IMG/VR virus record: IMGVR_UViG_3300020463_003134
Coordinates: 1-23,728 of that record
DNA from: a virus
Direction: 5' to 3' (one strand)
DNA length: 23,728 bases
Shown: piece by piece, positions 8,735-15,791 of the stretch
Position numbering within the stretch: the stretch's first letter is position 1
How the letters are laid out: every line of letters starts with the position of its first letter
The notes under the pieces: generated by a model
What the model was told of the DNA's origin: nothing
Database searches by the model: none
What the model saw: the letters and a program-made list of their open reading frames with translations, nothing else
Program-made: the position numbers and the translations under genes

Positions 8735-9758
8735 TAAATTCTCCTTTATAATATTTATGCAGGTTAATACTTGCAAGGTTCTTAGCCTTACTTTCTACCA
8801 TAATATCAGCTGTGTCTCCAAAAGACAAAGCCCAATCGTTAACAGCCCAATTCCACATATAGTCGCTATGAGCACGTAGTTTTTGTTTTTTAAATCCTTG
8901 TTCAAGTAAATTCTCCATGTTTGGCAAAGTAAAAGGATTATGATCTATCAGTATATCTTCACGTGATATACTATAATGAATCACAGGTCGCACTCCTCTC
9001 CAACTATCCATTAAGCGTAAATATCTATCGTCGGATGGAAGAATGTATTCAGCTTCACGGACCCAGTGGTGGTGTATGTCAAGTACGAGGGCACATGTGT
9101 CGACCAACTCGAGACTTGCGTCAATGCCCCATTTGTTTTCGTCGTTTTCGATCGTAATGGTATTTCTCGCTTCCGGAGATAGTCTTGTGTCAACTGCGTG
9201 TTTGATACCGGCTGGACCTTTCCTGCCGGATATATGGACGTTACATTTGAAGTCTTGGAACGATTGGCCATAGCCCATCCATCTGATGCAATCAACATGA
9301 TATTCAAACTCCTCTATAGATCTTTCGACGATGTCATCATTGTCACTGGCCAGTACTGTAAATTGGCCGGGATGCATCGATAAACGCACACCGAGTGCTC
9401 TTGCTCTGTCGCCGACTTTTGCAAATTCTTTTTCGCAGTAGGCACGTACATCAGTCTTGTGCCAATAATAACCCCAAGTAGGCTCGGTATAAACAGGAAG
9501 CACATCACTACCCAATCGGACCATTCTAAGTTCTGGAGGTAGGCTTCCAACATATTCAATTAACCTTTTGTATGACGCTATGTTATGAACCATTAAGTCC
9601 CATAAGCGTTCTTCAGCAACATCACGTGTTTGATTATTTAACCAACGTACTGTTGTGCATCTTGTATTTAGCGGTCGCTGGACCTCTTCTAATAATTTTT
9701 TCTTTTGTGTTTGATCTTCATGCATAAATTTGCATGCAAATCCTATACGTCTAGTCAT
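8715..9758 (-). CDS. uvsE: UV damage endonuclease (UvsE/UVDE family)
   Basis: This 347-aa TIM-barrel metalloenzyme nicks DNA 5' of pyrimidine dimers and other lesions, starting alternative excision repair. The metal and active-site segments of the family are visible in order: SMHPGQF (H129), IENDE (E204), DIHHH (H229-H231), a His at 261, AHSDYMW (H297) and MVESKAKN (E322). Length fits the family. The start overlaps the dihydroorotate-dehydrogenase-like gene by 8 bases. A repair enzyme of this kind suits a phage of sunlit surface water. It sits in the middle of the 12440-8292 operon and is presumably expressed with the redox genes. Confidence 0.93.
   Translation of the reverse strand: MTRRIGFACKFMHEDQTQKKKLLEEVQRPLNTRCTTVRWLNNQTRDVAEERLWDLMVHNIASYKRLIEYVGSLPPELRMVRLGSDVLPVYTEPTWGYYWHKTDVRAYCEKEFAKVGDRARALGVRLSMHPGQFTVLASDNDDIVERSIEEFEYHVDCIRWMGYGQSFQDFKCNVHISGRKGPAGIKHAVDTRLSPEARNTITIENDENKWGIDASLELVDTCALVLDIHHHWVREAEYILPSDDRYLRLMDSWRGVRPVIHYSISREDILIDHNPFTLPNMENLLEQGFKKQKLRAHSDYMWNWAVNDWALSFGDTADIMVESKAKNLASINLHKYYKGEFNVEKVA
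8752..8759 (-). promoter_or_regulatory. Possible late-type promoter box inside the end of uvsE
   Basis: The minus strand reads CATAAATA here, a 7-of-8 match to the T4 late consensus, 18 bases before the ATG at 8734 and just before its strong ribosome-binding site. It could give separate expression of the small membrane protein and the ErpA-like gene. Because it lies in coding sequence of an AT-rich genome, chance occurrence is quite possible. Confidence 0.25.
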
Positions 9759-10443
9759 TTATAATACCTTTTATCCGCCAAGGTGTAAAGTTTACAGATC
9801 CTAAGCTGATGTGATCTGCACCAGCATCAATATATGCTTTTGCATCTTGCTTGCACGTAACACCGCCTCCTGCAATTACTTGCACATGCGGGTGTGTATC
9901 TTTTATGTATGTAATTAGTTTCATTGTATATGGTACCAATATTTTACCACTGAGTCCACCTTTGTCTGATTGTAACGTATTACTTGCATGTATTGTATTG
10001 TAACCTAATTCTACTAATTTGTCAACCAGTTTTTCGTCTGATGTAGGAGGAATTTTAACTATACACCATTTGCCTTTAATATAATTAGGAAACTTAGCAA
10101 ATCCATCAAATGTAGTTGTATCTTCGTGCGAGTCTAAGTTAGGACAACTTATGTTCAATTCTACGTTACGTTGAGGGCTAATTGCTAATCGTATCTTTTC
10201 CCAGTCTAAAGGTTCTAATGCCGCAATACTCAAAACTTGATTATACCCAGTCCGCATCATACCAGCGTGTATTCCTGCATTGCGAAGGCCAATCTTATTA
10301 CGCCAACCAGTCTTTGTGTATCGTAAAGTTTTTGCAATCTGTTTTAAAAGTCCTGGTCTGGGTTTGAAAGTCCATGTTCCGGTTACACTAATAGCGTTCT
10401 TTCTTTTGATATAATTTCCAAATGGTGCTGATATAAAATACAT
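9751..10443 (-). CDS. Dihydroorotate dehydrogenase-like FMN protein (PyrD family), short form
   Basis: A 230-aa TIM-barrel flavoprotein candidate. DHODH hallmarks appear in order: VTGTWTFKPRPG (20-31) and NKIGLRNAGIHAG (49-61) matching the N-terminal FMN region, NISCPN (97-102), a Lys at 130 in VKIPP, SNT (154-156), GGLSG (162-166) and the phosphate-binding IAGGGV (190-195). DHODH oxidises dihydroorotate to orotate in pyrimidine synthesis. The protein is some 70-100 residues shorter than usual, with little sequence before the first barrel strand and a shortened active-site loop after NISCPN, so its substrate could differ. Its ATG overlaps the stop of the ferredoxin-NADP reductase (TAATG), tying the two together. 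Related FMN enzymes such as dihydropyrimidine dehydrogenase are an alternative. Confidence 0.8.
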   Translation of the reverse strand: MYFISAPFGNYIKRKNAISVTGTWTFKPRPGLLKQIAKTLRYTKTGWRNKIGLRNAGIHAGMMRTGYNQVLSIAALEPLDWEKIRLAISPQRNVELNISCPNLDSHEDTTTFDGFAKFPNYIKGKWCIVKIPPTSDEKLVDKLVELGYNTIHASNTLQSDKGGLSGKILVPYTMKLITYIKDTHPHVQVIAGGGVTCKQDAKAYIDAGADHISLGSVNFTPWRIKGIIND

Positions 10444-11141
10444 TATCCTACAAACGCCTTTTCTTGAACTAAAGTACCTGCTTGTCTTTTATTGCCTTCA
10501 GAGAATCCCCAACCATCGAACATAGTTGCTACTTCTTTATTAAAGTCTAAATTACCACAAATCATAATCTTATGTTCACTTGGTTCTAAATTAGGTACAA
10601 TCTGACCTGCTCTAATAAAATGAGTTATACGTTTGTTAAAGCCAGTCCAATCCGGGTCTTGTGTTACAGTAGCAGTATACTTTATATCTTGATCCTGTAA
10701 GAAACTATCCCATGCTGTAAGTTCTAATGCTTTACGCACACTCCAGTATACATGTATTTGATCAAAGCAATCATACGTTGTAGGGTCTCTTAGTAGCGAT
10801 ATAAAGGGGGCTATGCCAGTACCAGTAGCTAATAGCCATAAGTTACCGCCTAATTCTAAATTACTAAGTGTTAGAGTTCCTGTAGGCTTTTCTCCTACAA
10901 TTAATTCATCTCCTACTTTAATATGCTGTAGTTTGCTAGTCAACGGACCGTTAGGTACTTTGATACTGTAAAATTCTAGGAATTCATCGTATGGTCCGCT
11001 TGTAAAACTATATGCTCTTTTAGGCGTTCCTTCTAATCCTATCATTACAAATTCACCTGCTGTAAATCTAAATGTGTTAGGCCTTTCTGTTTTTATCCTA
11101 AACAAGCTATCTGTATAATGTTCTACTTCTATAACTTTCAT
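10443..11141 (-). CDS. Ferredoxin/flavodoxin-NADP+ reductase
   Basis: A 232-aa FAD enzyme that moves electrons between NADPH and ferredoxin or flavodoxin. The FAD-binding RAYSFTS (42-48) and the NADP-binding GTGIAPFISLLRDP (107-120) are intact, with VYWSVR and MICGN later, and the chain ends QEKAFVG, very like the C-terminus of bacterial Fpr enzymes. It lacks the Cys-rich 2Fe-2S domain of the related PyrK. I chose ATG 11141, which overlaps the glycosyltransferase stop as ATGA and begins with the conserved MKVIEVEHYTDSLF; the longer reading from 11183 runs inside that gene. It is translationally coupled to the downstream PyrD-like gene, so it may supply or accept its electrons (inference). Confidence 0.9.
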   Translation of the reverse strand: MKVIEVEHYTDSLFRIKTERPNTFRFTAGEFVMIGLEGTPKRAYSFTSGPYDEFLEFYSIKVPNGPLTSKLQHIKVGDELIVGEKPTGTLTLSNLELGGNLWLLATGTGIAPFISLLRDPTTYDCFDQIHVYWSVRKALELTAWDSFLQDQDIKYTATVTQDPDWTGFNKRITHFIRAGQIVPNLEPSEHKIMICGNLDFNKEVATMFDGWGFSEGNKRQAGTLVQEKAFVG

Positions 11142-11968
11142 ATTATTTCGTGCCAATTTTTTACCACCCAAGGATCTTGACATCTATGCGGATTTGGATC
11201 TCCATGGAATACGCAAATACAACATTCTGGTGGAGGTGTGACTGATTCTACTTGTTCTAATATTCTATTGCCTCTTGTGCCGCCAGGCTTAAAATTCTTT
11301 GTTCTTCTTATTTCCCACTTCCAACTTCTAATCCATTCGTCCGGAAAGTAGGTTGCAATATCTTTTCCTTGGTCCCAAATCCAATCTTGATCACCATGGA
11401 ATCTACGCATGTTAGACATGGCATTATTAATAAAATTAGTATAGATAAATTCATGTTCTCCGGCTTCCCACCTCATTACACTACTATTAAACTTTTCCCA
11501 TTGTGGTCGCATTGCTCTGGTAAAGTCTCTACAAATTAACCACTGCCCGGGTTTGTAACTAAAAATTCTATCAAAGTTATCTGCTATAACTACATCCAGA
11601 TCCAAATACAATATTGTACCTTGTAGTTCTAATTCATTACTAAACAACCAGGGCTTATACCACCACCCTGACATTGCACTTTTTGGTAACTTAATAACGT
11701 TTATTCCTGTAAGTAGATTTTGAGGATCTTCTGTTGCACAGTAAAATTTAAATTCTAAAGAACAATGTTTCTTACAAGCTGAAAATAGTTTGTTAACATA
11801 ACTGCTATCATATTTGGCGCCGTGTTTTAGACATAAAATATTAATTTGATGTGCATTAGGATCTAATTTAAGTTTACGTGCATGAGCCTTAGCAATTTTA
11901 CGTTGTTGTTTTTCTCTCTTTAGCTTTTTATATTCTTCTTTAGTGTATAGACTTTTATCAATTTTCAT
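11138..11968 (-). CDS. Glycosyltransferase with DxD motif
   Basis: A 276-aa protein. After a lysine-rich N-terminal stretch (1-35) comes a GT-A-like fold beginning INILCLKHG (42-50), with the metal/nucleotide-sugar motif YLDLDVV (DLD at 123-125) and later a conserved FHGDPNPH near the C-terminus, where His commonly completes the site. This suits a retaining sugar transferase similar to GT8 or to the family widely found in marine T4-like phages. Acceptor unknown: host surface glycan, virion protein or modified DNA base are all possible. The start at 11968 is favoured because it overlaps the QueD-like gene by only 11 bases; a longer reading from 12031 would lie in that gene. Confidence 0.82.
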   Translation of the reverse strand: MKIDKSLYTKEEYKKLKREKQQRKIAKAHARKLKLDPNAHQINILCLKHGAKYDSSYVNKLFSACKKHCSLEFKFYCATEDPQNLLTGINVIKLPKSAMSGWWYKPWLFSNELELQGTILYLDLDVVIADNFDRIFSYKPGQWLICRDFTRAMRPQWEKFNSSVMRWEAGEHEFIYTNFINNAMSNMRRFHGDQDWIWDQGKDIATYFPDEWIRSWKWEIRRTKNFKPGGTRGNRILEQVESVTPPPECCICVFHGDPNPHRCQDPWVVKNWHEII

Positions 11969-12440
11969 CTGGAAATTTTGTCTTTTGCCATGTATAAGGT
12001 GTATAGATAGCACTGTTAGCACCATGCTCACTACACTCTACACTTTCACACCAGCAACGATCATTAGTTGCTTCACGTATGAGTTTGTCTGCAAAGCGCC
12101 ATGCATGTTCTGCAAACTTTTCTGCACCTACACCGTCTAGTACTGTAATCTGGCATAGTTCTTTCGTTTCAAGTATCCTAAAATCATTTAGATGAGGATC
12201 ATTATCATCAATAACTGTTTTATGATCAAATGTATCTTCAAGCCATTGTTTCAACGGTTTCAGTCCTCCAAAGTCCACTGCCCAATTTTTATTATCAAGA
12301 TCACTACAACCAAACGTAAATTTAAATGCTAGACTATAACCATGCAAATATTTACAATGAGAATGATCTGCATGTGGTTGTCTGAACACTGCTGATAGAC
12401 CTATATTATGTCCATAAGTTTTTGTACTGTAATATGCCAT
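11958..12440 (-). CDS. 6-pyruvoyl-tetrahydropterin synthase / QueD-like protein with altered zinc site
   Basis: A 160-aa T-fold protein of the PTPS/QueD family, whose members act on dihydroneopterin triphosphate in pterin or 7-deazaguanine (queuosine) synthesis. Family features are C29...LHG (C29, H33), VDFGGLK and FDHKTVID, and a late SEHGANSAIY. However, the usual HGH zinc motif is HGY here (Y35), and by my hand alignment the first ligand His of the N-terminal strand (FxAAH) is not at its place, though His residues at 23, 26 and 28 are near. I recall a QueD-like subfamily with this LSAVFRQ...LHGY pattern, so this may be normal for it. First gene after a perfect sigma70 promoter, with AGGAG before its ATG. 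Confidence 0.85.
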   Translation of the reverse strand: MAYYSTKTYGHNIGLSAVFRQPHADHSHCKYLHGYSLAFKFTFGCSDLDNKNWAVDFGGLKPLKQWLEDTFDHKTVIDDNDPHLNDFRILETKELCQITVLDGVGAEKFAEHAWRFADKLIREATNDRCWCESVECSEHGANSAIYTPYTWQKTKFPDEN

Positions 12441-12463
12441 ATTTTCTCCTAATATTAATAATT

Positions 12464-12492
12464 ATTATACTATAAACTGTGTATGTTGTCAA
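12464..12492 (-). promoter_or_regulatory. Perfect-consensus sigma70 promoter for the QueD-to-ErpA operon
   Basis: On the minus strand TTGACA (12487-12492) and TATAAT (12464-12469) are separated by exactly 17 bases: a 12-of-12 match at optimal spacing. It ends 24 bases before the ATG at 12440, and AGGAG lies in between. The -35 lies inside the last codons of the preceding gene, whose stop sits directly beside the -10. It would use unmodified host RNA polymerase, which implies early expression. Confidence 0.8.
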
Positions 12493-13042
12493 CTGAAACA
12501 TTTACAAATTGCCATGCTTTTGGTAACTTCCAATCTTGTGTTTGATAAATTTTATATTTCTTTTTTGGAAAACACTCAAAAACTTTACCTATTTGATGAA
12601 CCCAATATCTTGGATCAATCGCATCTTTATCGCTGTTGTCATAATTATCTGTATTTTTATATACATTATTAATCTTTCTAGTATTACTATATAGGTCAAA
12701 ACCTATAAGGTTTATTTTTTTACTTTGTAATGATGCTTGTAGAACTGCATATGGTCCACTTCCCCATTGGAAGGGATCGTCTACTCTTTCTGTGCCTTGA
12801 TATGGTAAATCTGGAACCGCAAAAACATTTGGGCTTTTGAATCTTTCTATCCAATCATTGCGTGTTAGAATCTTATTTGGAAAATTATTTTTTAATGCTT
12901 CGGTTACCATGCGCCTATCTACGCATACTACACAATCAACTATAAAGTCTCGTACGATAGCATTACAACCAACCTTAATACCGTTTAGGTTGTTTATATC
13001 TACTAGAGTCCTACTCTCTCCGTTCCCGATTGCCCATGTCAT
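12470..13042 (-). CDS. Conserved phage protein of unknown function (MTWAIGNGESR type)
   Basis: A 190-aa protein beginning MTWAIGNGESR, followed by GIKVGCNAIVRDF and VVCVDRRMV. This pattern suggests a Rossmann-like nucleotide-binding start (G-N-G-E/P-S-R), and a later INLIGFDLY segment is similar in character. I recall similar proteins in marine T4-like phages and a loose likeness to the DUF115/MAF family, which is tied to glycan transfer, but the link is weak and I assign no function. The start overlaps the end of the upstream membrane protein gene by 32 bases. Its 3' end carries the -35 region of the QueD promoter. Confidence 0.7.
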   Translation of the reverse strand: MTWAIGNGESRTLVDINNLNGIKVGCNAIVRDFIVDCVVCVDRRMVTEALKNNFPNKILTRNDWIERFKSPNVFAVPDLPYQGTERVDDPFQWGSGPYAVLQASLQSKKINLIGFDLYSNTRKINNVYKNTDNYDNSDKDAIDPRYWVHQIGKVFECFPKKKYKIYQTQDWKLPKAWQFVNVSVDNIHSL

Positions 13043-13328
13043 TTTTTATGGATTTCAGTTCTTCTTTTACTTCTTCGAATTTTACTTTTGTACTTAGCAT
13101 CATTCTAACTACCTTAAGTATTTTTGTTAATGCCCACCACCACCAGGCTACACTGACAAGTACCCAAATTACAATAACTGTGAAAGCATATACTGTTAAC
13201 CATGTATCAGCAAAGATTGCTGTAGCTAACATTCCTGCCATGGCAACAAAAGGAGCAGTGCGTCCTAGCAACCCCCAGGCTGAAACTTCTTTTTCTGTTT
13301 TATTTACAAACTTTTTTTCGTCGGACAT
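13011..13328 (-). CDS. Small membrane protein with C-terminal coiled coil
   Basis: A 105-aa protein with two predicted membrane segments (about 25-40 and 44-66, the second ending in a run of Trp at 62-65). A charged Lys/Glu-rich helix (about 78-105) follows that could form a coiled coil. The N-terminal 20 residues are charged and probably cytoplasmic. It follows the tail fibre gene by only 3 bases, so it is probably co-transcribed with it late in infection. A holin-like or virion-assembly role could be imagined from its size and topology, but nothing in the sequence shows it; function unknown. Confidence 0.65.
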   Translation of the reverse strand: MSDEKKFVNKTEKEVSAWGLLGRTAPFVAMAGMLATAIFADTWLTVYAFTVIVIWVLVSVAWWWWALTKILKVVRMMLSTKVKFEEVKEELKSIKNDMGNRERRE

Positions 13329-13331
13329 CGA

Positions 13332-14402
13332 TCACCGGGAAATTAGTCCGAAGGGATTCCACTCACCTGGTGAGCCGCTTCGTACACATATCCAACCTAC
13401 ATAGCCACTTGGTTGTGGACTTGCGTTGTATATTATATCACCCTTAATATAATTTCCTGATGTTGGTACACTGTCTAACCATTGTACCGTATGCCCTTGT
13501 ACTTTTATAGGTCCTGCAACTGCAAGATCTACATTACCAAAATTCTTTACACCTATACCTAGTTTGCCGTTAATAATAACTTTATCTTCTAAAGTAATAC
13601 CACCTGTTTGTCCAACTTTTATTCTAATAGTATCATCTGTTATTATGTCTAGTCCGGTTGTACTCCAAGTACCTATTTTAAATTCACCATCTTCAGTTGG
13701 ATCAATTACAAATTCGTGATCCAAACTTTTAATTGCCAACTGTCCATTAGGTTCTGATGTACCTACTCCAAGCCTTTCTGTGTTAGCATCATAATGTACA
13801 TATTCATCTACACTAAGACTACCTTCTGTGTGTAAATTTTGTAGTGTGCCTACACTGGTAAGCCTACTAGCTGTAACACTATCACCTAATTTTGTAAATT
13901 GAATGACAGGTATACCTTCTATCATATAGGACTTATCTTTATTAAGATCTATATTTTCGCTTGAGAATAGTTTATCTGGATTAGGTTGAAAAGTGAATTG
14001 ACGTGTATGTCCTTCACCTGTCCAAATTAATCCTTTACCATGCCCTCCTTGAAATTCTAAAGGGCTTGTTCTTTCATTTCTAACATCAGCTGTTATTTCA
14101 TCTACATGAAGTTTTGTAGCTGTAATGCCTCCGGTAATAGTTAAGTCACCTTGTACTGTGATATTGTTATCTAAAACCTTAGTTTTTATTACATCTACAT
14201 TAATACCATTGTCAGAAATATTTAAAACAAAATCTTTAGCTTCATCCTTTATTCCTACACTTGAAAAATTAGTAATACGCCCGCCGTTAATTTTATTACC
14301 TGACAACTCTCTATCTAAAATATCAGGCTTTGCACTAGTAGGGCGAGCCTCTAATGATTCTATAGCAGTGGCTAATGCGTCTAAATTTTCTCTGATGGTC
14401 AT
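13332..14402 (-). CDS. Phage tail fibre / structural protein
   Basis: A 356-aa protein. A short N-terminal helix (1-22) leads into repeated short beta stretches rich in Gly, Thr, Asn and Ile (for example ITVQGDLTITGGITATKLHVDEITADV near 82-108 in overlapping short repeats). The C-terminal half resembles trimeric fibre shafts with phrases such as RLGVGTSEPNGQLAI, and the end (from about 325) reads GDIIYNASPQPSGYVGWICVRSGSPGEWNPFG, a tip motif common in phage fibres. I infer a trimeric tail fibre. A GATAAATA late box lies 25 bases before the ATG and GAAGGA serves as ribosome-binding site, which supports late expression. Confidence 0.8.
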   Translation of the reverse strand: MTIRENLDALATAIESLEARPTSAKPDILDRELSGNKINGGRITNFSSVGIKDEAKDFVLNISDNGINVDVIKTKVLDNNITVQGDLTITGGITATKLHVDEITADVRNERTSPLEFQGGHGKGLIWTGEGHTRQFTFQPNPDKLFSSENIDLNKDKSYMIEGIPVIQFTKLGDSVTASRLTSVGTLQNLHTEGSLSVDEYVHYDANTERLGVGTSEPNGQLAIKSLDHEFVIDPTEDGEFKIGTWSTTGLDIITDDTIRIKVGQTGGITLEDKVIINGKLGIGVKNFGNVDLAVAGPIKVQGHTVQWLDSVPTSGNYIKGDIIYNASPQPSGYVGWICVRSGSPGEWNPFGLISR

Positions 14403-14426
14403 ACCTATTCCTTCACTGTACTACTA

Positions 14427-14434
14427 TATTTATC
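14427..14434 (-). promoter_or_regulatory. T4-late-like promoter box for the tail fibre gene
   Basis: The minus strand reads GATAAATA, the same octamer as before the giant structural gene, here 25 bases before the ATG at 14402. It overlaps the TGA stop of the preceding 430-aa gene. The repetition before both internal structural genes is the main support for a real late promoter. Confidence 0.5.
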
Positions 14435-15725
14435 AAACAACCTTTAGCAATACCGTATCTGGATTACATCGTCCATTAAGTTTTGTATCTGTGGTTTTTA
14501 TATCTTCCATATACTTGCGTAGCTTTACTTTACCGGCATCCTTAAATTCTTTTAATTGTTCAGCTGGTTTACGTAATGTTTTTTGTATGCTTTCTGTTTC
14601 GTTGTAACCTATAATTGTTGTCCCTTTTACACTCAAACCACTTCCTTGTCTTTGCATGCCTTTTGGATCAATATTACTTGCAACATACTTACCTATCTTT
14701 CTTGTTTTCGTGTTAAACACCCAAAGCTCATTTGCACCAACGATCTGATCCGGCGATATACTTGCAAGTTTATATTTTTCGTCAGTGGTACAATATTTTA
14801 ATTTTGTTACTAGTTTATCTGCACTGTACACTTTAGGCTTACGTGGTTTCCGTGTTGCTTTTGCACTATCTATCACAAAATCAAGAGCAGAAATAAGTTC
14901 ACCAATAGCAATTTTATAATTTTTTATATCTGCTTTTTTAAAATGTGCATACCCTTCTTTTAGTTGTTCCCATTGATCAGCTTCAAATTCACTCATCTTT
15001 TTCAACTGACCTGCTGTTGGCATACGTTCAAGTTGGTCATAATCAACAAGTGCATCAACATAAAATGTTTTTAGCCTACGAGCATGTGCTTGTGTAACAT
15101 TCATATCTGAGAAATGCTTTTTGAAGTCAAAGCCTTTTGGATCAAACGTCTTTGGATCAATTAACCATCCTTCTAACCATTCTTCAATAGCTTCACTCTG
15201 TTTATATGCTTGATCTCTTATGCGTTCTTGAATACTAGGAATATGTAAATTTGCTTTTTCCTTTTCTATTTCTTTTTTGTCTTCTACTACTTTAGCACCT
15301 TCAGTTATTGCTTTTTCTATTCTCTCTTTAAGAAACTTAGTAGCAGGTTGTGTGGTTCCCATTGTGCCTGGTAAAGTTTGCCAGTACTCATCTTCTTTAG
15401 GATTGTAATCAGGCATTCCACACAACAACATTTTTGCAGTAATAGAAGCAGTAACACTCAATACATACCCCGGAGCGGCTTTAGCTTGTTTTAACTGTTC
15501 TTTTGTGTATCCATTTTTTTCCATCCATTGCCATGCGAAAGGATATAAATCAGCTGGTTTAAAATTTTGATAATAAAATTCTCTTGTAGCTGAAGCAAAT
15601 CTGTGATATTTTTGCCCATCCCATTCTTCCCAGCCTTCCCAACTTGGATCTGCTAACTTACCACCTCTTTTAATTCTAGGTGCCGCTCGTACTGTTTTCT
15701 TTTTTGTTCTTTTCGGCAATGGCAT
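14433..15725 (-). CDS. 430-aa conserved phage protein of unknown function
   Basis: I do not recognise a named family. The N-terminus (3-23) is strongly basic with KRTKKK and RIKRGGK. Residues about 24-60 are rich in Trp and Tyr (WEGWEEW, YQNF), residues about 140-180 form a charged helix likely to coil, and a second basic linker at about 289-297 (ATRKPRKPK) precedes a C-terminal domain with TKLKY, VGANELWVFN and SVKGTTIIGY. The basic regions suggest binding to nucleic acid or to the virion interior. I believe similar C-terminal domains occur in marine T4-like phages, where they are also uncharacterised. It has its own sigma70-like promoter and a GGAG site, and it precedes the late fibre gene. 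Confidence 0.7.
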   Translation of the reverse strand: MPLPKRTKKKTVRAAPRIKRGGKLADPSWEGWEEWDGQKYHRFASATREFYYQNFKPADLYPFAWQWMEKNGYTKEQLKQAKAAPGYVLSVTASITAKMLLCGMPDYNPKEDEYWQTLPGTMGTTQPATKFLKERIEKAITEGAKVVEDKKEIEKEKANLHIPSIQERIRDQAYKQSEAIEEWLEGWLIDPKTFDPKGFDFKKHFSDMNVTQAHARRLKTFYVDALVDYDQLERMPTAGQLKKMSEFEADQWEQLKEGYAHFKKADIKNYKIAIGELISALDFVIDSAKATRKPRKPKVYSADKLVTKLKYCTTDEKYKLASISPDQIVGANELWVFNTKTRKIGKYVASNIDPKGMQRQGSGLSVKGTTIIGYNETESIQKTLRKPAEQLKEFKDAGKVKLRKYMEDIKTTDTKLNGRCNPDTVLLKVV

Positions 15726-15752
15726 GGGAATCTCCTATGTTGTTTTTATAGC

Positions 15753-15781
15753 AGTATATAGCAAAGGTGGTGATATGTCAA
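15753..15781 (-). promoter_or_regulatory. Strong sigma70-like promoter for the 430-aa gene
   Basis: The minus strand has TTGACA (15776-15781), a 17-base spacer and TATACT (15753-15758): 11 of 12 consensus matches. It ends 27 bases before the ATG at 15725, with GGAG between. It lies in the 66-base gap after hemE. No clear hairpin terminator for hemE is seen in the gap, so read-through is possible. Confidence 0.7.
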
Positions 15782-15791
15782 GTAAAAATGG

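Noticed and set aside
9011-9559. Other-frame ORFs overlapping uvsE on both strands
   Set aside because: No ribosome-binding site and no recognisable domain; uvsE covers the whole stretch with all catalytic motifs.
10443-11141. The reductase as PyrK proper
   Set aside because: No C-terminal cysteine cluster for a 2Fe-2S centre, and its C-terminus matches ferredoxin-NADP reductases.
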